Shown: positions 1 to 14,957, counted from the stretch's first letter. The stretch is 64,000 bases of DNA from Clavibacter zhangzhiyongii (GCF_014775655.1 NZ_CP061274.1:1860001-1924000); one strand, 5' to 3'. A program made the numbers and translations. The notes: generated from the letters alone by a model not told the origin.

Positions 1-206
1 AGCTGGGGCATCTTCACGTCCATGATGACGAGGTCGGGCCGCAGCTCCGTGGCCAGCGCGACCGCGGTCTCGCCGTCGCCCGCCTCGCCCACGACCTCGA
101 ATCCGTTGTCGCGGAGCGTCTCCACGATGTCGAGGCGGATGAGCGACTCGTCCTCGGCGACGACGACACGGCGGGGGGCTGCGGGGGCTGTTTCCTGGTC
201 ACTCAC
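1..206 (-). CDS. ANTAR-type response regulator, N-terminal part (cut by window edge)
   Basis: Only the first 68 codons are inside the window. They form a receiver domain: acidic pocket E18-D19-E20 after the first beta strand and the probable phosphorylated aspartate D63 in the context VIMDVKMPQ. The early sequence RRVVVAEDESLIRLDIVETL is typical of the PdtaR (Rv1626) group, whose C-terminal half is an RNA-binding ANTAR domain that antiterminates transcription after phosphorylation. That half lies off the window, so the output domain is inferred from family resemblance. The GTG start is chosen because it is the first start of the conserved frame and sits 7 nt after a TAGGCT box. Neighbours are tRNA-Leu and pyk, on the other side of a strong hairpin. 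Confidence 0.8.
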   Translation of the reverse strand, partial: MSDQETAPAAPRRVVVAEDESLIRLDIVETLRDNGFEVVGEAGDGETAVALATELRPDLVIMDVKMPQ

Positions 207-213
207 GGATAGG

Positions 214-219
214 AGCCTA
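214..219 (-). promoter_or_regulatory. candidate -10 box (TAGGCT) for the response regulator
   Basis: TAGGCT ends 7 nt before the GTG at 206, the spacing expected if transcription begins at the start codon. No good Shine-Dalgarno is present in between and no clear -35 box is visible. The same hexamer recurs before aroQ, efp and the DUF349 gene. Confidence 0.35.
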
Positions 220-290
220 CGGTATCGTCGGGCGGGCCGGTGCGCGCCGGACGGGCGGATCACAGCCCTCCGGGCGTCGCTGCGGTGCAT

Positions 291-373
291 GCCGGATTGG
301 CGGAATGGCAGACGCGGAGCACTCAAAATGCTCTGTCCGTGAGGGCGTGTGGGTTCGAGTCCCACATCCGGCA
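291..373 (+). tRNA. tRNA-Leu, anticodon CAA
   Basis: A complete class II tRNA. The acceptor arms GCCGGAT (291-297) and ATCCGGC (366-372) pair perfectly, followed by discriminator A373. The anticodon stem GAGCA/TGCTC encloses the loop CTCAAAA, giving anticodon CAA, which reads TTG. A long variable arm follows and then the T-arm with GGTTCGAGTCC. The genomic sequence continues ACCG, so the terminal CCA is not fully encoded and must be added enzymatically. It is the only tRNA seen in the window and it faces the minus-strand pyk gene, with a shared hairpin between them. Confidence 0.96.
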
Positions 374-407
374 CCGAGGTCGCGGATGTCCCGCGGCGCG
401 CACGCGA

Positions 408-440
408 GAGGGCGGGCGACCACGTGGGTCGCCCGCCCTC
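408..440. terminator. bidirectional terminator between tRNA-Leu and pyk
   Basis: A perfect 14-bp inverted repeat (408-421 with 427-440, arm GAGGGCGGGCGACC) with a 5-nt loop lies between two converging genes, 35 nt after the tRNA and 39 nt after the pyk stop. There is no run of T on either side, as is common for terminators in high-GC actinobacteria. Confidence 0.8.
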
Positions 441-479
441 CGGCGTCTCCCGCGGGGCCGGAGCCCCGCAGGTGGTGCG

Positions 480-1925
480 CTACTTCTCGTACGCGGGAGC
501 CGCCTCGTTCACGGCGTCGCCCACGACGTGCACGCGCAGCTCGTTGGTCGAGCCCGCGATGCCGGGAGGGGACCCGGCGATGACGACGACCTTCTGGCCG
601 ACCTCCGCGAGGCCCTCCGCGAGGAGCACGTCGTCGACCTGGTGGAACATCTGGTCCGTGTGCGTGACCGGCTCGACGAGGTAGGACTGCACGCCCCACG
701 ACAGCGCGAGGCGACGGCGGATGCCCTCGTTCGGCGTGAACGCGAGGATCGGGATGCCGTTGCGCAGGCGGGTCATGCGGCGGACCGAGTCGCCCGACTC
801 GGTGAAGACGCAGAGGAACTTCGCCTCGACGAACTCCGCGACCTCCGCGGCCGCGAGCGTGATCGCGCCGCCCTGCGTGAAGGGGCGCGAGCCGAGCGCG
901 GGGATGCGCTCCAGCCCGTGCTCCTCGGTGGACTCGATGATGCGCGCCATCGTCTTGACCGTGACGACGGGGAACTCGCCCACGCTCGTCTCGCCGCTCA
1001 GCATGAGCGCGTCGGCGCCGTCGAGGACGGCGTTGGCGCAGTCGGAGGCCTCGGCGCGCGTGGGGCGGGGGCTCGTGATCATCGACTCGAGCATCTGCGT
1101 GGCGACGATGACGGGCTTCGCCTTGCGGCGGGCGAGCTCGACGGCGCGCTTCTGCACGATCGGCACGGCCTCGAGCGGCAGCTCGACGCCGAGGTCGCCG
1201 CGGGCGACCATGATCGCGTCGAACGCGTCCACGATCTCCTCGAGCGCGTCGACGGCCTGCGGCTTCTCGACCTTGGCGACGACGGGGACGCGGCGGCCCT
1301 CCTCGTCCATGATCTCGTGCACGCGGACGATGTCGGACGCGTCGCGGACGAAGCTCAGGGCGATGAGGTCCGCGCCGAGGCGGAGGCCCCAGCGGAGGTC
1401 GGCCTCGTCCTTCTCGGACAGCGCCGGCACGTTCACCGCGACGCCCGGGAGGTTGATGCCCTTGTTGTTGCTGACCGTGCCGGCCACCTCGACCGTGGTC
1501 GTGACGCGCGTGCCGTCGGAGGAGACCACGCGCAGCGTGACCTTGCCGTCGTCGATGAGCAGCGGGTCGCCCGGCTTCACATCGCCGGGGAGGCCCTTGT
1601 ACGTGGTGGAGCAGATGTCCTTCGTGCCGAGGATGTCCTCGACGGTGATGACGAAGGTGTCGCCGAAGGCCAGGTCGTGCGGGCCGTCGGAGAACTTGCC
1701 GAGGCGGATCTTCGGGCCCTGCAGGTCGACGAGGACCGCGACCGCGCGGCCCGCGTCGTCGGCGGCCTTCCGGATGGTGGAGTAGATGCCCTCGTGGACG
1801 TCGTAGGTGCCGTGGCTCAGGTTCATCCGGGCCACGTCCACGCCGGCGTCGATGATGGCGCGGATGCTCTCATAGGAGCTGGTCGCGGGCCCGAGGGTCG
1901 CGACGATCTTCGCTCGTCTGGTCAT
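480..1925 (-). CDS. pyk: pyruvate kinase
   Basis: Converts phosphoenolpyruvate and ADP to pyruvate and ATP, the last step of glycolysis. The 481-aa length is normal. The N-terminus carries RRAKIVATLGPATSS and the substrate-site segment ARMNLSHGTYD; later come the MVARGDLGVELP loop, the PVIVATQMLESM active-site helix and SGETSVGEFP. The C-terminal regulatory domain is complete. It follows gltD with an 88-bp gap in which I see no clear promoter, so it may be read through from gltBD or have its own weak promoter. Transcription ends at the 408-440 hairpin. Confidence 0.97.
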   Translation of the reverse strand: MTRRAKIVATLGPATSSYESIRAIIDAGVDVARMNLSHGTYDVHEGIYSTIRKAADDAGRAVAVLVDLQGPKIRLGKFSDGPHDLAFGDTFVITVEDILGTKDICSTTYKGLPGDVKPGDPLLIDDGKVTLRVVSSDGTRVTTTVEVAGTVSNNKGINLPGVAVNVPALSEKDEADLRWGLRLGADLIALSFVRDASDIVRVHEIMDEEGRRVPVVAKVEKPQAVDALEEIVDAFDAIMVARGDLGVELPLEAVPIVQKRAVELARRKAKPVIVATQMLESMITSPRPTRAEASDCANAVLDGADALMLSGETSVGEFPVVTVKTMARIIESTEEHGLERIPALGSRPFTQGGAITLAAAEVAEFVEAKFLCVFTESGDSVRRMTRLRNGIPILAFTPNEGIRRRLALSWGVQSYLVEPVTHTDQMFHQVDDVLLAEGLAEVGQKVVVIAGSPPGIAGSTNELRVHVVGDAVNEAAPAYEK

Positions 1926-2013
1926 GCTCTGTCTGTCTCGCGTTTCTGCGTCGGATGGACGCGGGTCGGGTCAGGGATCGCGGACGCGCGCGGACGTGCG
2001 GCGAGCGGCCGGG

Positions 2014-3463
2014 TCAGATGGAGAGAGCGCGGTCCGTGGGACGGACCGGGAACGGGAGCTCCGTGTCCCCCTCAAGGTACCGGTCGACGGCGGACGCCGC
2101 TGAACGCCCCTCGGCGATGGCCCACACGATGAGCGACTGGCCGCGGCCCGCGTCGCCCGCGACGAACACGCCGGCCTGGTCGGTCTGGTAGTCCTCGCCG
2201 CGCGCGACGTTGCCGCGCTCGTCGAAAGGGACCGCCAGCTGCGACTCGAGCGCGTCCTTCTCGGGGCCCGTGAAGCCGAGCGCGAGGAGCACGAGGTCGG
2301 CCGGGATCTCCCGCTCGGTGCCCGACTTCGGCACGCGGCGGCCGTCGCGGAACTCCGTCTCGGCGACCCGGACGGCGCGGACGTGCCCGTCGTCGTCCTT
2401 CAGGAACTCGACCGTGGAGGCGAGGTAGTGGCGCTCGCCGCCCTCCTCGTGCGCGCTCGACACCTCGAAGAGGGTCGGGTACGTCGGCCACGGCTGGTCG
2501 GGGCGGCGCTCCGACGGCGGCTGCTGGCCGATGGCGAGGTTCGTGACCGAGGCCGCCTTCTGGCGGTGGGCCGTGCCGATGCAGTCCGCGCCGGTGTCGC
2601 CGCCGCCGAGGACGACGACGTGCTTGCCCTCCGCGTGGATCTGCTCGGGCACCTGGTCGCCCGCCGTGGCGTGGTTGGACTGACGCAGGTAGTCCATGGC
2701 GAAGTGGATGCCGTCGACGTCGCGGCCCGGGATGTCGAGGTCGCGGGGCACGAGCGCGCCCGTGCAGACCACGACGGCGTCGTAGCGCAGGCGCAGGTCG
2801 GACCAGGAGATGTCCTTCCCGATGTCGACGCCCGCGCGGAAGCGGGTGCCCTCGGCGGTCATCTGCGCGAGACGGGCCTCGAGGTGGCGCTTCTCCATCT
2901 TGAAGTCCGGGATGCCGTAGCGCATGAGCCCGCCGATGCGGTCGTCGCGCTCGAACACCGCGACCGTGTGCCCGGCGCGCGTGAGCTGCTGGGCGGCGGC
3001 GAGCCCGGCGGGGCCGGATCCCACGACCGCCACGGTCTTGCCCGTGAGGCGCTCGGGCGGGTGCGGCTCGACCCAGCCCTTCTGGAAGGCGTCGTCGATG
3101 ATCGACACCTCGACCTGCTTGATCGTGACGGGCGGCTGGTTGATGCCGAGCACGCACGAGCTCTCGCACGGCGCGGGGCAGAGCCGGCCCGTGAACTCCG
3201 GGAAGTTGTTCGTCGCGTGCAGGCGCTCGATGGCCTGTCGGCCCTCGCCGCGCCAGGTGAGGTCGTTCCACTCCGGGATGAGGTTGCCGAGCGGGCAGCC
3301 CTGGTGGCAGAATGGGATGCCGCAGTCCATGCACCGGCCGGCCTGGCGGACGAGCTCGCCGCGCTCCTGCTGCTCGTACACCTCCTTCCAGTCCATGAGC
3401 CGGACCGAGACGGGTCGGCGCTTGGGGAGCTCGCGCTCCGTCACCTTGAGGAAGCCCTTGGGG

Positions 3464-3471
<8 letters not shown>
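2014..3471 (-). CDS. gltD: glutamate synthase, small (beta) subunit
   Basis: NADPH-oxidising flavoprotein subunit of GOGAT; it feeds electrons to GltB for making glutamate from glutamine and 2-oxoglutarate. The N-terminal iron-sulfur region is present ([18 protein letters not shown] and [12 protein letters not shown]), followed by the FAD motif [17 protein letters not shown] and a second dinucleotide fold with [13 protein letters not shown]. Length 485 aa is standard. The GTG start overlaps the gltB stop by 8 bp, so the two subunits are probably translationally coupled and made in equal amounts. Confidence 0.96.
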
Positions 3472-8038
<4,567 letters not shown>

Positions 8039-8090
8039 GGGAACCGTCCTAGATGCACTGCGGAGGGACGTCGCTGGCCCTGTGGTGGGG

Positions 8091-8113
8091 ACCGCCTCAC
8101 GCGAGGAGGCGGT
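8091..8113 (-). terminator. hairpin between lgt and gltB
   Basis: An 8-bp perfect stem (ACCGCCTC with GAGGCGGT, 7-nt loop) sits in the 101-bp gap after the lgt stop and about 50 bp before gltB. It could terminate the his-trp-lgt transcript or act within a gltB leader. No T-run is present. Confidence 0.45.
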
Positions 8114-8139
8114 GACCGCGGGGGTGCCCGCGCTGGGGA

Positions 8140-9162
8140 CTAGGCGCCGCGTCCGCTTGTGGCGGGGAGAGCGTGGGAGTCCGACCCGGTGGATGCCCGA
8201 TCGGCGTCGCCGTCGGTGAAATCCGAATCCGTGTACACCGATGCTACCTCGCCGTCGCGGCCCGCCTTCGCGCGGCGGCTTACGTCATCCGGGGTCCGGC
8301 CGGGGAGGTACGGGCTCGGCTCGCTGCCGACGTGGCGGCGGGTCTGGACGAGGAAGAGGATCAGGCCGATCGCGACCGCGAGGAAGGCGGCCCACACGTT
8401 CGTGCGGATGCCGAGGATGATCTCGCTCGGGTCGATGCGGATCGACTCGAAGACCATGCGGCCGAGTCCGTACCACATGAGGTAGACGGCGAGGCCGCGA
8501 CCCCACTGCAGGCGCACCGCGCGGCCCAGCAGCATGATGAGCAGCGCCCCCGCGACGTTCCAGACGATCTCGTAGAGGAACGTGGGGTGGAACAGGGTGC
8601 CGGCGGGGAGGCCGGCCGGGAAGGCGGCGTTCGTCGGGTCGACCTCGAGGCCCCAGGGCAGCGTCGTCGGCGTGCCGAACAGCTCCTGGTTGAAGTAGTT
8701 GCCCATGCGGCCGGCGGCCTGCGCGAGCAGGAGGCCGGGGGCGAGCGCGTCGGCGAAGGTCCAGAAGCGCACGCCGGTCCACTTGGAGCCGAGCCACACG
8801 CCGACGGCGCCGCCGATGAGCGCGCCGAAGATGGCGATGCCGCCCTCCCAGACGAAGAGCACGCGCCACGGGTTCGCGCCCTCGTAGAAGTAGTCGCCCG
8901 GGTGGGTGAGCACGTGGAACGCGCGGGCCCCGATGATGCCGAGGACCAGCGCGCACAGCGTGAAGTCGATGACCGTGCCGGACTCGACGCCGCGGGCGAC
9001 CAGACGGCGGTTGGTGAGGTACGCCGCGATGAGGATGCCGATGAGGATGCAGACGGCGTACGCGTGGATGACGAAGGTGAGCGGGAGGTCGATGCCGAGG
9101 CCCTGGAGCCACGCCGTGACGTCGAAGCGGGTGTCGGACGGATCCGGGCTGGGGATGCTCAT
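8140..9162 (-). CDS. lgt: prolipoprotein diacylglyceryl transferase
   Basis: Membrane enzyme that transfers diacylglycerol from phosphatidylglycerol to the lipobox cysteine of prolipoproteins, the first step of lipoprotein maturation. The 340-aa product has about seven hydrophobic segments and the Lgt signature [13 protein letters not shown] in its middle, with [13 protein letters not shown] before it. A charged tail of about 70 residues follows the last membrane segment. ATG 9162 is the start that begins at the conserved N-terminus; longer in-frame starts extend into low-complexity sequence. It follows trpA by 71 bp, an arrangement I associate with actinobacterial trp clusters. Confidence 0.95.
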   Translation of the reverse strand: MSIPSPDPSDTRFDVTAWLQGLGIDLPLTFVIHAYAVCILIGILIAAYLTNRRLVARGVESGTVIDFTLCALVLGIIGARAFHVLTHPGDYFYEGANPWRVLFVWEGGIAIFGALIGGAVGVWLGSKWTGVRFWTFADALAPGLLLAQAAGRMGNYFNQELFGTPTTLPWGLEVDPTNAAFPAGLPAGTLFHPTFLYEIVWNVAGALLIMLLGRAVRLQWGRGLAVYLMWYGLGRMVFESIRIDPSEIILGIRTNVWAAFLAVAIGLILFLVQTRRHVGSEPSPYLPGRTPDDVSRRAKAGRDGEVASVYTDSDFTDGDADRASTGSDSHALPATSGRGA

Positions 9163-9233
9163 CGGGGCGAACAACGGATGGCGCTCACTTTCGCAGGGGG
9201 GTCGGCGGACGCGGCGGGACCGCGGGCCGGGGG

Positions 9234-10049
9234 CTACTGTAGCGCGGTTCCGCGCGCGAGATCCGCCGCGGCGCGGGCGACGCCGGGCACCCCGCCGTCG
9301 GCCAGGGCGGCCACCAGCGCGGATCCGACGATGGCGCCGTCGGCGTAGTCGAGGACCTCGCGCACCTGGTCGCCCGTCGAGATGCCGATGCCGACGCACG
9401 CGCTCGTGGAGCCGGCGTCCCGCAGGCGCGACACGAGGCCGCGGGCGGCCTGGTCGACGTCCTGGCGGGCGCCCGTGATGCCCATGGTCGACACCGCGTA
9501 CACGAAGCCGCGGCTGCGCTCGACGGCCTGGTGCAGGCGCGCCTCGCTCGAGGAGGGCGCCGCGAGGAAGACGCGGTCGAGGCCCGTGCGCTCGGACGCG
9601 GCCAGCCAGTCGGCGCCCTCGTCCGGGATGAGGTCGGGCGTGATGAGGCCGGCGCCGCCCGCGGCGACGATGTCGTCCGCGAAGCGCTCGACGCCGTACT
9701 GCACGACGGGGTTCCAGTAGGTCATCAGGAGCACCGGCGCGTCCACGCGCTGCGTGATGGCGTGCAGCGCGTCGAAGCCGTCGCGGAGGCGGAAGCCCTG
9801 CGCGAGCGCGGTCTGCGTCGCGCGCTGGATGACGGGCCCGTCCATGACGGGATCGCTGTACGGCAGGCCGAGCTCGATGACGTCGACGCCGTTCTCGACC
9901 AGCGCGACGGCGGCCTCGATGCTCGTGGCGACGTCCGGGAAGCCGACGGGGAGGTAGCCGACGAGGGCGCCGGATCCCTGCTCGCGGCGGAGGGCGATGG
10001 TCCGCTCGACGGGGCTGCCCGTGGGCGCGGCGGCGTGGGCGGCGCTCAC
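9234..10049 (-). CDS. trpA: tryptophan synthase alpha chain
   Basis: Cleaves indole-3-glycerol phosphate to indole and glyceraldehyde 3-phosphate, and channels indole to TrpB. The 271-aa barrel shows the catalytic glutamate and aspartate in [19 protein letters not shown] and the phosphate site VGIGIST near the end. The GTG start at 10049 overlaps the trpB stop in a GTGA, which fixes the start and implies coupling with trpB. An open frame continues upstream, but that part is out-of-frame trpB sequence. Confidence 0.96.
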   Translation of the reverse strand: MSAAHAAAPTGSPVERTIALRREQGSGALVGYLPVGFPDVATSIEAAVALVENGVDVIELGLPYSDPVMDGPVIQRATQTALAQGFRLRDGFDALHAITQRVDAPVLLMTYWNPVVQYGVERFADDIVAAGGAGLITPDLIPDEGADWLAASERTGLDRVFLAAPSSSEARLHQAVERSRGFVYAVSTMGITGARQDVDQAARGLVSRLRDAGSTSACVGIGISTGDQVREVLDYADGAIVGSALVAALADGGVPGVARAAADLARGTALQ

Positions 10050-11260
10050 GACTGCTCCGCCCCGGCGTCGATGAGGTCGAAGTAGGCGCCCGCCGTCTCC
10101 ATGTCCTTGTCGCCGCGGCCGCTGAGGTTGATCAGGATGATCGACTCGGGTCCGAGCTCCTTGCCGAGCTCGAGCGCGCCGGCGAGGGCGTGCGCGGACT
10201 CGATGGCCGGGATGATGCCCTCGGTGCGGCTGAGGAGTCGCAGCGCGCTCATGGCCTGGTCGTCCGTGACGGGGCGGTAGGTGGCCCGCCCGAGGTCCGA
10301 CAGCCACGAGTGCTCCGGACCGACGCCCGGGTAGTCGAGGCCCGCGGAGATGGAGTGCGAGTCGATGGTCTGGCCGTCCTCGTCCTGCAGGAGGTAGCTG
10401 CGCGCGCCGTGCAGCATGCCCGGGCGGCCCTTCGTGATGGTTGCGGCGGTGCGCGGCGTGTCCGCGCCGTCGCCGCCGGCCTCGAAGCCGTAGAGCGCCA
10501 CGTCGGCGTCGTCGAGGAACGCGTGGAAGATGCCGATGGCGTTGGATCCGCCGCCCACGCACGCGGCGACCGCGTCGGGCAGCCGGCCGGTGAGCGCGAG
10601 GACCTGCTCGCGCGCCTCCTCGCCGATGACCTTCTGCAGGTCGCGGACCATGGCCGGGAACGGGTGCGGGCCCGCGACCGTGCCGAAGACGTAGTTGGTG
10701 GTCTCGACGTTCGTGACCCAGTCGCGCATGGCGTCGTTGATGGCGTCCTTGAGCGTGCGCGAGCCGGAGCGCACCGGCACGACCTCGGCGCCGAGCAGGC
10801 GCATCCGGGCGACGTTGAGGGCCTGGCGCTCGGTGTCGACCTCGCCCATGTAGATGACGCAGTCGAGCCCGAAGAGCGCGGCGGCCGTGGCGGTGGCGAC
10901 GCCGTGCTGGCCGGCGCCCGTCTCGGCGATGATGCGCTTCTTGCCGATCTTCTTCGTGAGCAGGGCCTGGCCGAGCACGTTGTTGATCTTGTGCGAGCCG
11001 GTGTGGTTGAGGTCCTCGCGCTTGAGGATGATGCGCGCACCGCCGGCGTGCTCGGCGAACCGCGGCACCTCGGTGATGAGCGACGGGCGCCCGGTGTAGG
11101 TGCGGTGGAGCTCCTGGAGCTCCTGGATGAACGCGGGGTCCACCTTGAGCTCGTCCCACGCCTCCGACAGCTCGTCCAGCGCCGCGACGAGCGACTCGGG
11201 CACGTACCGCCCACCGAAGTCGCCGAAGTAGGGGCCGGTCGCGCTGCGGAGGTCGGTCAC
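10046..11260 (-). CDS. trpB: tryptophan synthase beta chain
   Basis: PLP enzyme that condenses indole with serine to make tryptophan. The PLP lysine is K91 in [15 protein letters not shown], and the phosphate-binding glycine loop is [12 protein letters not shown]. At 404 aa it is the standard TrpB1 type. Its ATG overlaps the trpC stop by 4 bp and its stop overlaps the trpA start, so trpC, trpB and trpA form one coupled block. Confidence 0.97.
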   Translation of the reverse strand: MTDLRSATGPYFGDFGGRYVPESLVAALDELSEAWDELKVDPAFIQELQELHRTYTGRPSLITEVPRFAEHAGGARIILKREDLNHTGSHKINNVLGQALLTKKIGKKRIIAETGAGQHGVATATAAALFGLDCVIYMGEVDTERQALNVARMRLLGAEVVPVRSGSRTLKDAINDAMRDWVTNVETTNYVFGTVAGPHPFPAMVRDLQKVIGEEAREQVLALTGRLPDAVAACVGGGSNAIGIFHAFLDDADVALYGFEAGGDGADTPRTAATITKGRPGMLHGARSYLLQDEDGQTIDSHSISAGLDYPGVGPEHSWLSDLGRATYRPVTDDQAMSALRLLSRTEGIIPAIESAHALAGALELGKELGPESIILINLSGRGDKDMETAGAYFDLIDAGAEQS

Positions 11261-12033
11261 GGGCGGGTCTCCAGGAACTCGGTGAGGGTGCGGACGGGGT
11301 CGCCGGTGACGAGGGCCTCGCCCACGAGCACGACGTCGGCGCCGGATCGGCGGTAGTGGGCCACGTCGTCGGCGGTCTTCACCGCGGACTCCGCGATGCG
11401 GACGACGCCGGAGGGGATGGAGTCTGCCAGGCGGCCGAAGAGGTCGCGGTCGAGCTCGAAGGTGGTGAGGTCGCGGGCGTTGACACCGACGACCTGCGCG
11501 CCGAGGTCGAGCGCGCGGGAGACCTCATCCGCCGAGTGGGTCTCGACGAGCGCGGTCATGCCGAGCTCCTCCACGAGGGCGTGCAGCTCCACGAGCCTCG
11601 GCTGGTCGAGGGCCGCGACGATGAGGAGCACCAGGTCGGCGCCGGACGCGCGCGCCTCGAGCACCTGGTACGCCTCGCCGATGAAGTCCTTGCGGAGCAC
11701 GGGGATGGAGACCGTGTCGCGCACCTGCTCGAGGTCCTGCAGCGAGCCGCCGAACCTGCGGCCCTCGGTGAGGACGCTGATGGCGCTGGCGCCGCCGGTC
11801 TCGTAGCGGGACGCGAGGAGCGCGGGGTCGGGGATCTCGGCGAGGGCGCCGCGCGAGGGGCTCGAGCGCTTGACCTCCGCGATGATCTTGACGCGGTCGG
11901 CGGGCGCGAGGGCGCTCAGGGCGTCGAGGGCGGCGGGACGCGCGAGCGCGGCGGCCTCGACCTCGGCCAGGGACCGGAGCTCGCGACGCGCGGCCGCGTC
12001 CTCGATGGCCCCGGCGAGCAGGTCGCCGAGCAT
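11257..12033 (-). CDS. trpC: indole-3-glycerol phosphate synthase
   Basis: Closes the indole ring in tryptophan synthesis. The 258-aa (beta/alpha)8 barrel carries the catalytic lysine K55 in [24 protein letters not shown] in the middle and [12 protein letters not shown] later. It is a single-function enzyme without a fused TrpF. The start codon abuts the stop of the preceding HGxxPAAW gene with no spacer. Confidence 0.96.
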   Translation of the reverse strand: MLGDLLAGAIEDAAARRELRSLAEVEAAALARPAALDALSALAPADRVKIIAEVKRSSPSRGALAEIPDPALLASRYETGGASAISVLTEGRRFGGSLQDLEQVRDTVSIPVLRKDFIGEAYQVLEARASGADLVLLIVAALDQPRLVELHALVEELGMTALVETHSADEVSRALDLGAQVVGVNARDLTTFELDRDLFGRLADSIPSGVVRIAESAVKTADDVAHYRRSGADVVLVGEALVTGDPVRTLTEFLETRP

Positions 12034-12270
12034 CTAGGAGTGCGCCTTCGTGGGCGAGGTGCGGTGTCCGTCGACGCCGTAGCCCATCTTCTTCATGATG
12101 CCGCCGATGGCGAACCCGAGGAGGACCAGGCCCGCGGAGGCCCACACGACGGGCGCGAGGTCGAACCAGAAGGCGACCGTGCCGACGGCGAAGCCGACGA
12201 GCGCGATGACGACAGCCGTCCAGGCCGCCGGCGAGTTTCCGTGACCGGTGTCTGCTGACTCTGTGGACAT
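12034..12270 (-). CDS. HGxxPAAW-family small membrane protein
   Basis: A 78-aa protein with the family motif HGNSPAAW at residues 10-17 and two membrane helices, about 15-36 and 40-61, ending in a basic tail. The family is known to sit beside trpC in actinobacteria; its function is not established. GAGGAG lies 7 nt before the ATG. It lies between trpE plus the Trp-associated membrane protein and trpC, with its stop touching the trpC start. A role near tryptophan metabolism is inferred only from position. Confidence 0.85.
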   Translation of the reverse strand: MSTESADTGHGNSPAAWTAVVIALVGFAVGTVAFWFDLAPVVWASAGLVLLGFAIGGIMKKMGYGVDGHRTSPTKAHS

Positions 12271-12310
12271 GCGTGCTCCTCGAAGGTGGTGCGGGCGGGA
12301 TGGGTCGAGT

Positions 12311-13000
12311 CTACCGGGCGTCGCCTGGGGCTCCGTCGGTCTGGGGACGGGCGTCGGAGCCGTCCGTGCGCGTCGCGGCGGGGGCATCGTCGGCGTCCCC
12401 CTCCTGCCGGCGCGTGGGGTCGGCGCCGCCGCTCAGGCTGTCCCACGCGGCGACGGGATCCTCACGGGGGACGATGCGCGGGGCCGGGGAGTCGGTCGGC
12501 GCGTCGTAGCGCGAGCGGCCCGTCGGCCAGCGCGGCCCCGTGATCGCGACGAGCACGCCGGTGAGCGCCGACGCGATGCCGGCGACGACGGTGACCGGGC
12601 CCCATGGCGTAATGGTCCAGCCGACGACGAGGTCGGCGACGGGCGCGGATCCGGCGACGCCCGTGACGGTCGTGACGGCGGCCTCGCCGGCCTGGACGGG
12701 ACCCGCGACGGCGGCGAGGGCCGACAGCGCGACTGTCGCGCCGATGAGCACCTGCAGCACGCCGAGCACGACGCGCAGGGCGCGGCCCGCGATGGCGAGC
12801 GCACCCGCCAGGGCGAGGCTGGAGAGCGCGAGCGCGCTGAGCGCGGGTGCCGCGACGCTGCCCGCGACCGGGACGAGCGCGGGCGCCTGGCCGCCGATGC
12901 GGAGCGTCGACCAGTCCTGCGACCAGCCGAGGAAGGTGGCCGCGCTCGTGGCGAGGACGAGCAGGAGGGCGAGGGACTTCGTGCGGCGGGTGACGCGCAT
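12311..13000 (-). CDS. Trp biosynthesis-associated membrane protein
   Basis: A 229-aa protein of the family found in actinobacterial trp operons right after trpE; function unknown. Four hydrophobic segments are visible (about residues 8-25, 49-72, 80-103 and 132-155), with a WSQDW motif after the first. The last 70 residues are hydrophilic and rich in Asp, Ala, Pro and Thr. The ATG overlaps the trpE stop as ATGA, so it is translated with trpE. It could be a transporter or a regulator of Trp flux; the sequence does not decide. Confidence 0.85.
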   Translation of the reverse strand: MRVTRRTKSLALLLVLATSAATFLGWSQDWSTLRIGGQAPALVPVAGSVAAPALSALALSSLALAGALAIAGRALRVVLGVLQVLIGATVALSALAAVAGPVQAGEAAVTTVTGVAGSAPVADLVVGWTITPWGPVTVVAGIASALTGVLVAITGPRWPTGRSRYDAPTDSPAPRIVPREDPVAAWDSLSGGADPTRRQEGDADDAPAATRTDGSDARPQTDGAPGDAR

Positions 13001-14550
13001 CAGCGCACGCGCCGCATGGCCTCGGCGACCGCGACCGCGCGCAGCGGCGCGGCGGCCTTGTTCTGCGACTCCAGGTACTCCGCGTCCGGGTCGGAGTCGG
13101 CGACCATGCCGCCGCCGGCCTGCACGTGCGCGACGCCGCCGACGATGGTGGCCGTGCGGATGGCGATGGCGAGGTCGGCGTCGCCCGCGAAGTCGAAGTA
13201 GCCCACCACTCCCCCGTAGACGCCCCGCTGGGCGGGCTCCAGCTCGTCGATGATCTGCAGCGCGCGCGGCTTCGGCGCGCCGGAGAGCGTGCCCGCCGGG
13301 AAGGTGGCGCGGAAGACGTCGATGCTCGAGACGCCGGGGCGCAGCGTCCCCTCGACCGAGCTGACGAGGTGCATGATGTGGCTGAAGCGCTCGACCCGCA
13401 TGAACTCGGTGACCTCGACGGATCCCGGGGCGCAGGCCTTGAGCATGTCGTTCCGCGCGAGGTCCACCAGCATGAGGTGCTCGGCGCGCTCCTTCGGGTC
13501 GGCCAGGAGCGACTCCTCGTGCGCGAGGTCCTCCTCCACGGTGCCCCCGCGCGGCCGGGACCCGGCGATGGGGTGCATGTAGACGTGGTCGTCCGTGACC
13601 GTGACGAGCGCCTCGGGCGACGAGCCCACGATGGAGTAGGGGACGCCGTCCGCGTCCTCCAGCGTGAGCAGGTACATGTACGGGCTCGGGTTGAGCACGC
13701 GGAGGATGCGGTAGACGTCGATCGGGTCGGCCGTCGTCGGCTGGTCGAAGCGCTGCGAGACGACCACCTGGAAGACGTCGCCCTCGTGGATGTGGTGCTT
13801 GCTGCGCGCGATGGCCGCGTGGAAGTCGGCGGGCTCGGTGCGGAGCGTGGGCGAGGGCTGGGCCTGGAGGTCCACCTCGGCGAGGAACGTCTCGGTGGGC
13901 CGCGCGAGGTCGGCCTGCATGCGGTCGAGGCGCGCCTGCGCGTCGGCCCACATGGCGTCCTCGTCGTCGACGCCGTCGTTGAGCGCGGTGGCGACGAGCG
14001 TCACGGTGCCGCGGCGATGGTCGAGCACGGCGAGCTCGGACACGAAGCTCAGGGCCTGGCCGGGGACGGGCACCTCGGCCGGCGGTCGGTCGGGCAGGCG
14101 CTCGATCTGGCGCACGGCCTCCCAGCCGATGAAGCCGACGAGCCCGCCGGTGAGAGGCGGCAGGCCGGGGATGCGCGGCGTCTCCCAGCGCGCGTAGAGC
14201 GCGGCGAGGGCCGCCAGCGGTCCGTCGGGCGCGTCGTCGCCGAGGGCGCGTCGCGCGTCGATGCCGTAGTCGAGCCAGCGGGCCTCGTCGCCGTGCTGCG
14301 TGAGGACGCCGAAGGACGAGACGCCGACGAACGAGAAGCGCGTCCAGATGCCGCCCTGCCCGGCGGACTCGAGCAGGAAGCTGCCCGGACGGCCCGCGGT
14401 GAGCTTGCGGTGCACGCCGACCGGCGTCTCGCCGTCCGCGAAGACCTCGCGGAGGACGGGGATCACCCGGTGGTCGGCCGCGAGGGCGTGGAAGCCGTCC
14501 CGCGTGGTGGTGCCGGGAGCTGGCGCGGCGGGGCGCGGGGACTCGGTCAT
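13000..14550 (-). CDS. trpE: anthranilate synthase component I
   Basis: Makes anthranilate from chorismate, the first committed step to tryptophan, with ammonia supplied by TrpG. The 516-aa protein has the chorismate-enzyme core, including [17 protein letters not shown] and LVDLARNDM, and the [14 protein letters not shown] segment. The N-terminal region carries the likely Trp feedback site (LLESAGQGG, as in the LLES motif of known TrpE). ATG 14550 overlaps the hisI stop as ATGA, so trpE is attached to the his block. Neither trpG nor trpD is in the window. No leader peptide with Trp codons is seen. Confidence 0.96.
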   Translation of the reverse strand: MTESPRPAAPAPGTTTRDGFHALAADHRVIPVLREVFADGETPVGVHRKLTAGRPGSFLLESAGQGGIWTRFSFVGVSSFGVLTQHGDEARWLDYGIDARRALGDDAPDGPLAALAALYARWETPRIPGLPPLTGGLVGFIGWEAVRQIERLPDRPPAEVPVPGQALSFVSELAVLDHRRGTVTLVATALNDGVDDEDAMWADAQARLDRMQADLARPTETFLAEVDLQAQPSPTLRTEPADFHAAIARSKHHIHEGDVFQVVVSQRFDQPTTADPIDVYRILRVLNPSPYMYLLTLEDADGVPYSIVGSSPEALVTVTDDHVYMHPIAGSRPRGGTVEEDLAHEESLLADPKERAEHLMLVDLARNDMLKACAPGSVEVTEFMRVERFSHIMHLVSSVEGTLRPGVSSIDVFRATFPAGTLSGAPKPRALQIIDELEPAQRGVYGGVVGYFDFAGDADLAIAIRTATIVGGVAHVQAGGGMVADSDPDAEYLESQNKAAAPLRAVAVAEAMRRVR

Positions 14551-14957
14551 GCGGTGGGCCCTTCGTCGGCGGCGGGACGCGCGGCCTGGACGGGGTGGAG
14601 GTGGTCGGCGTCGAAGCACGTGCGCGTGCCGGTATGGCACGCCACTCCTACCTGGTCGACCTGGACGAGGACCGTGTCGCCGTCGCAGTCGAGCGCCGCG
14701 TCGCGGACGTACTGCGCGTGGCCGGAGGTGTCGCCCTTCCGCCAGTACTCGCTCCGGGAGCGGGACCAGAACGTCACGCGGCCGGTGGTGAGGGTGCGGC
14801 GGAGCGCCTCGCGGTCCATGTAGCCGAGCATGAGCACCTCGCGCGTGTCGTGCTGCTGGATCACCGCGGGCAGCAGCCCGTCGTCGGCGAACGAGGCGCG
14901 GGCGAGGATGCCGTCCACGTCGGGGAGGGCGGTGGATCCGCTCGCGGCTGCGCTCAT
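14547..14957 (-). CDS. hisI: phosphoribosyl-AMP cyclohydrolase
   Basis: Third step of histidine synthesis; opens the purine ring of phosphoribosyl-AMP. The 136-aa protein is HisI alone, with HisE as a separate gene further upstream. It shows the metal and catalytic segments [24 protein letters not shown] and the zinc cysteines of [12 protein letters not shown]. Its start overlaps the hisF stop and its stop overlaps the trpE start, each by 4 bp. Confidence 0.95.
   Translation of the reverse strand: MSAAASGSTALPDVDGILARASFADDGLLPAVIQQHDTREVLMLGYMDREALRRTLTTGRVTFWSRSRSEYWRKGDTSGHAQYVRDAALDCDGDTVLVQVDQVGVACHTGTRTCFDADHLHPVQAARPAADEGPTA

Noticed and set aside
240-2132. A 630-codon plus-strand frame running through tRNA-Leu and antisense to pyk
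   Set aside because: It would translate a tRNA and a terminator and is low-complexity; pyk on the minus strand is unmistakable.
14551-14580. Possible trp attenuator before trpE
   Set aside because: trpE overlaps hisI; there is no leader, no Trp-codon run and no terminator pair.
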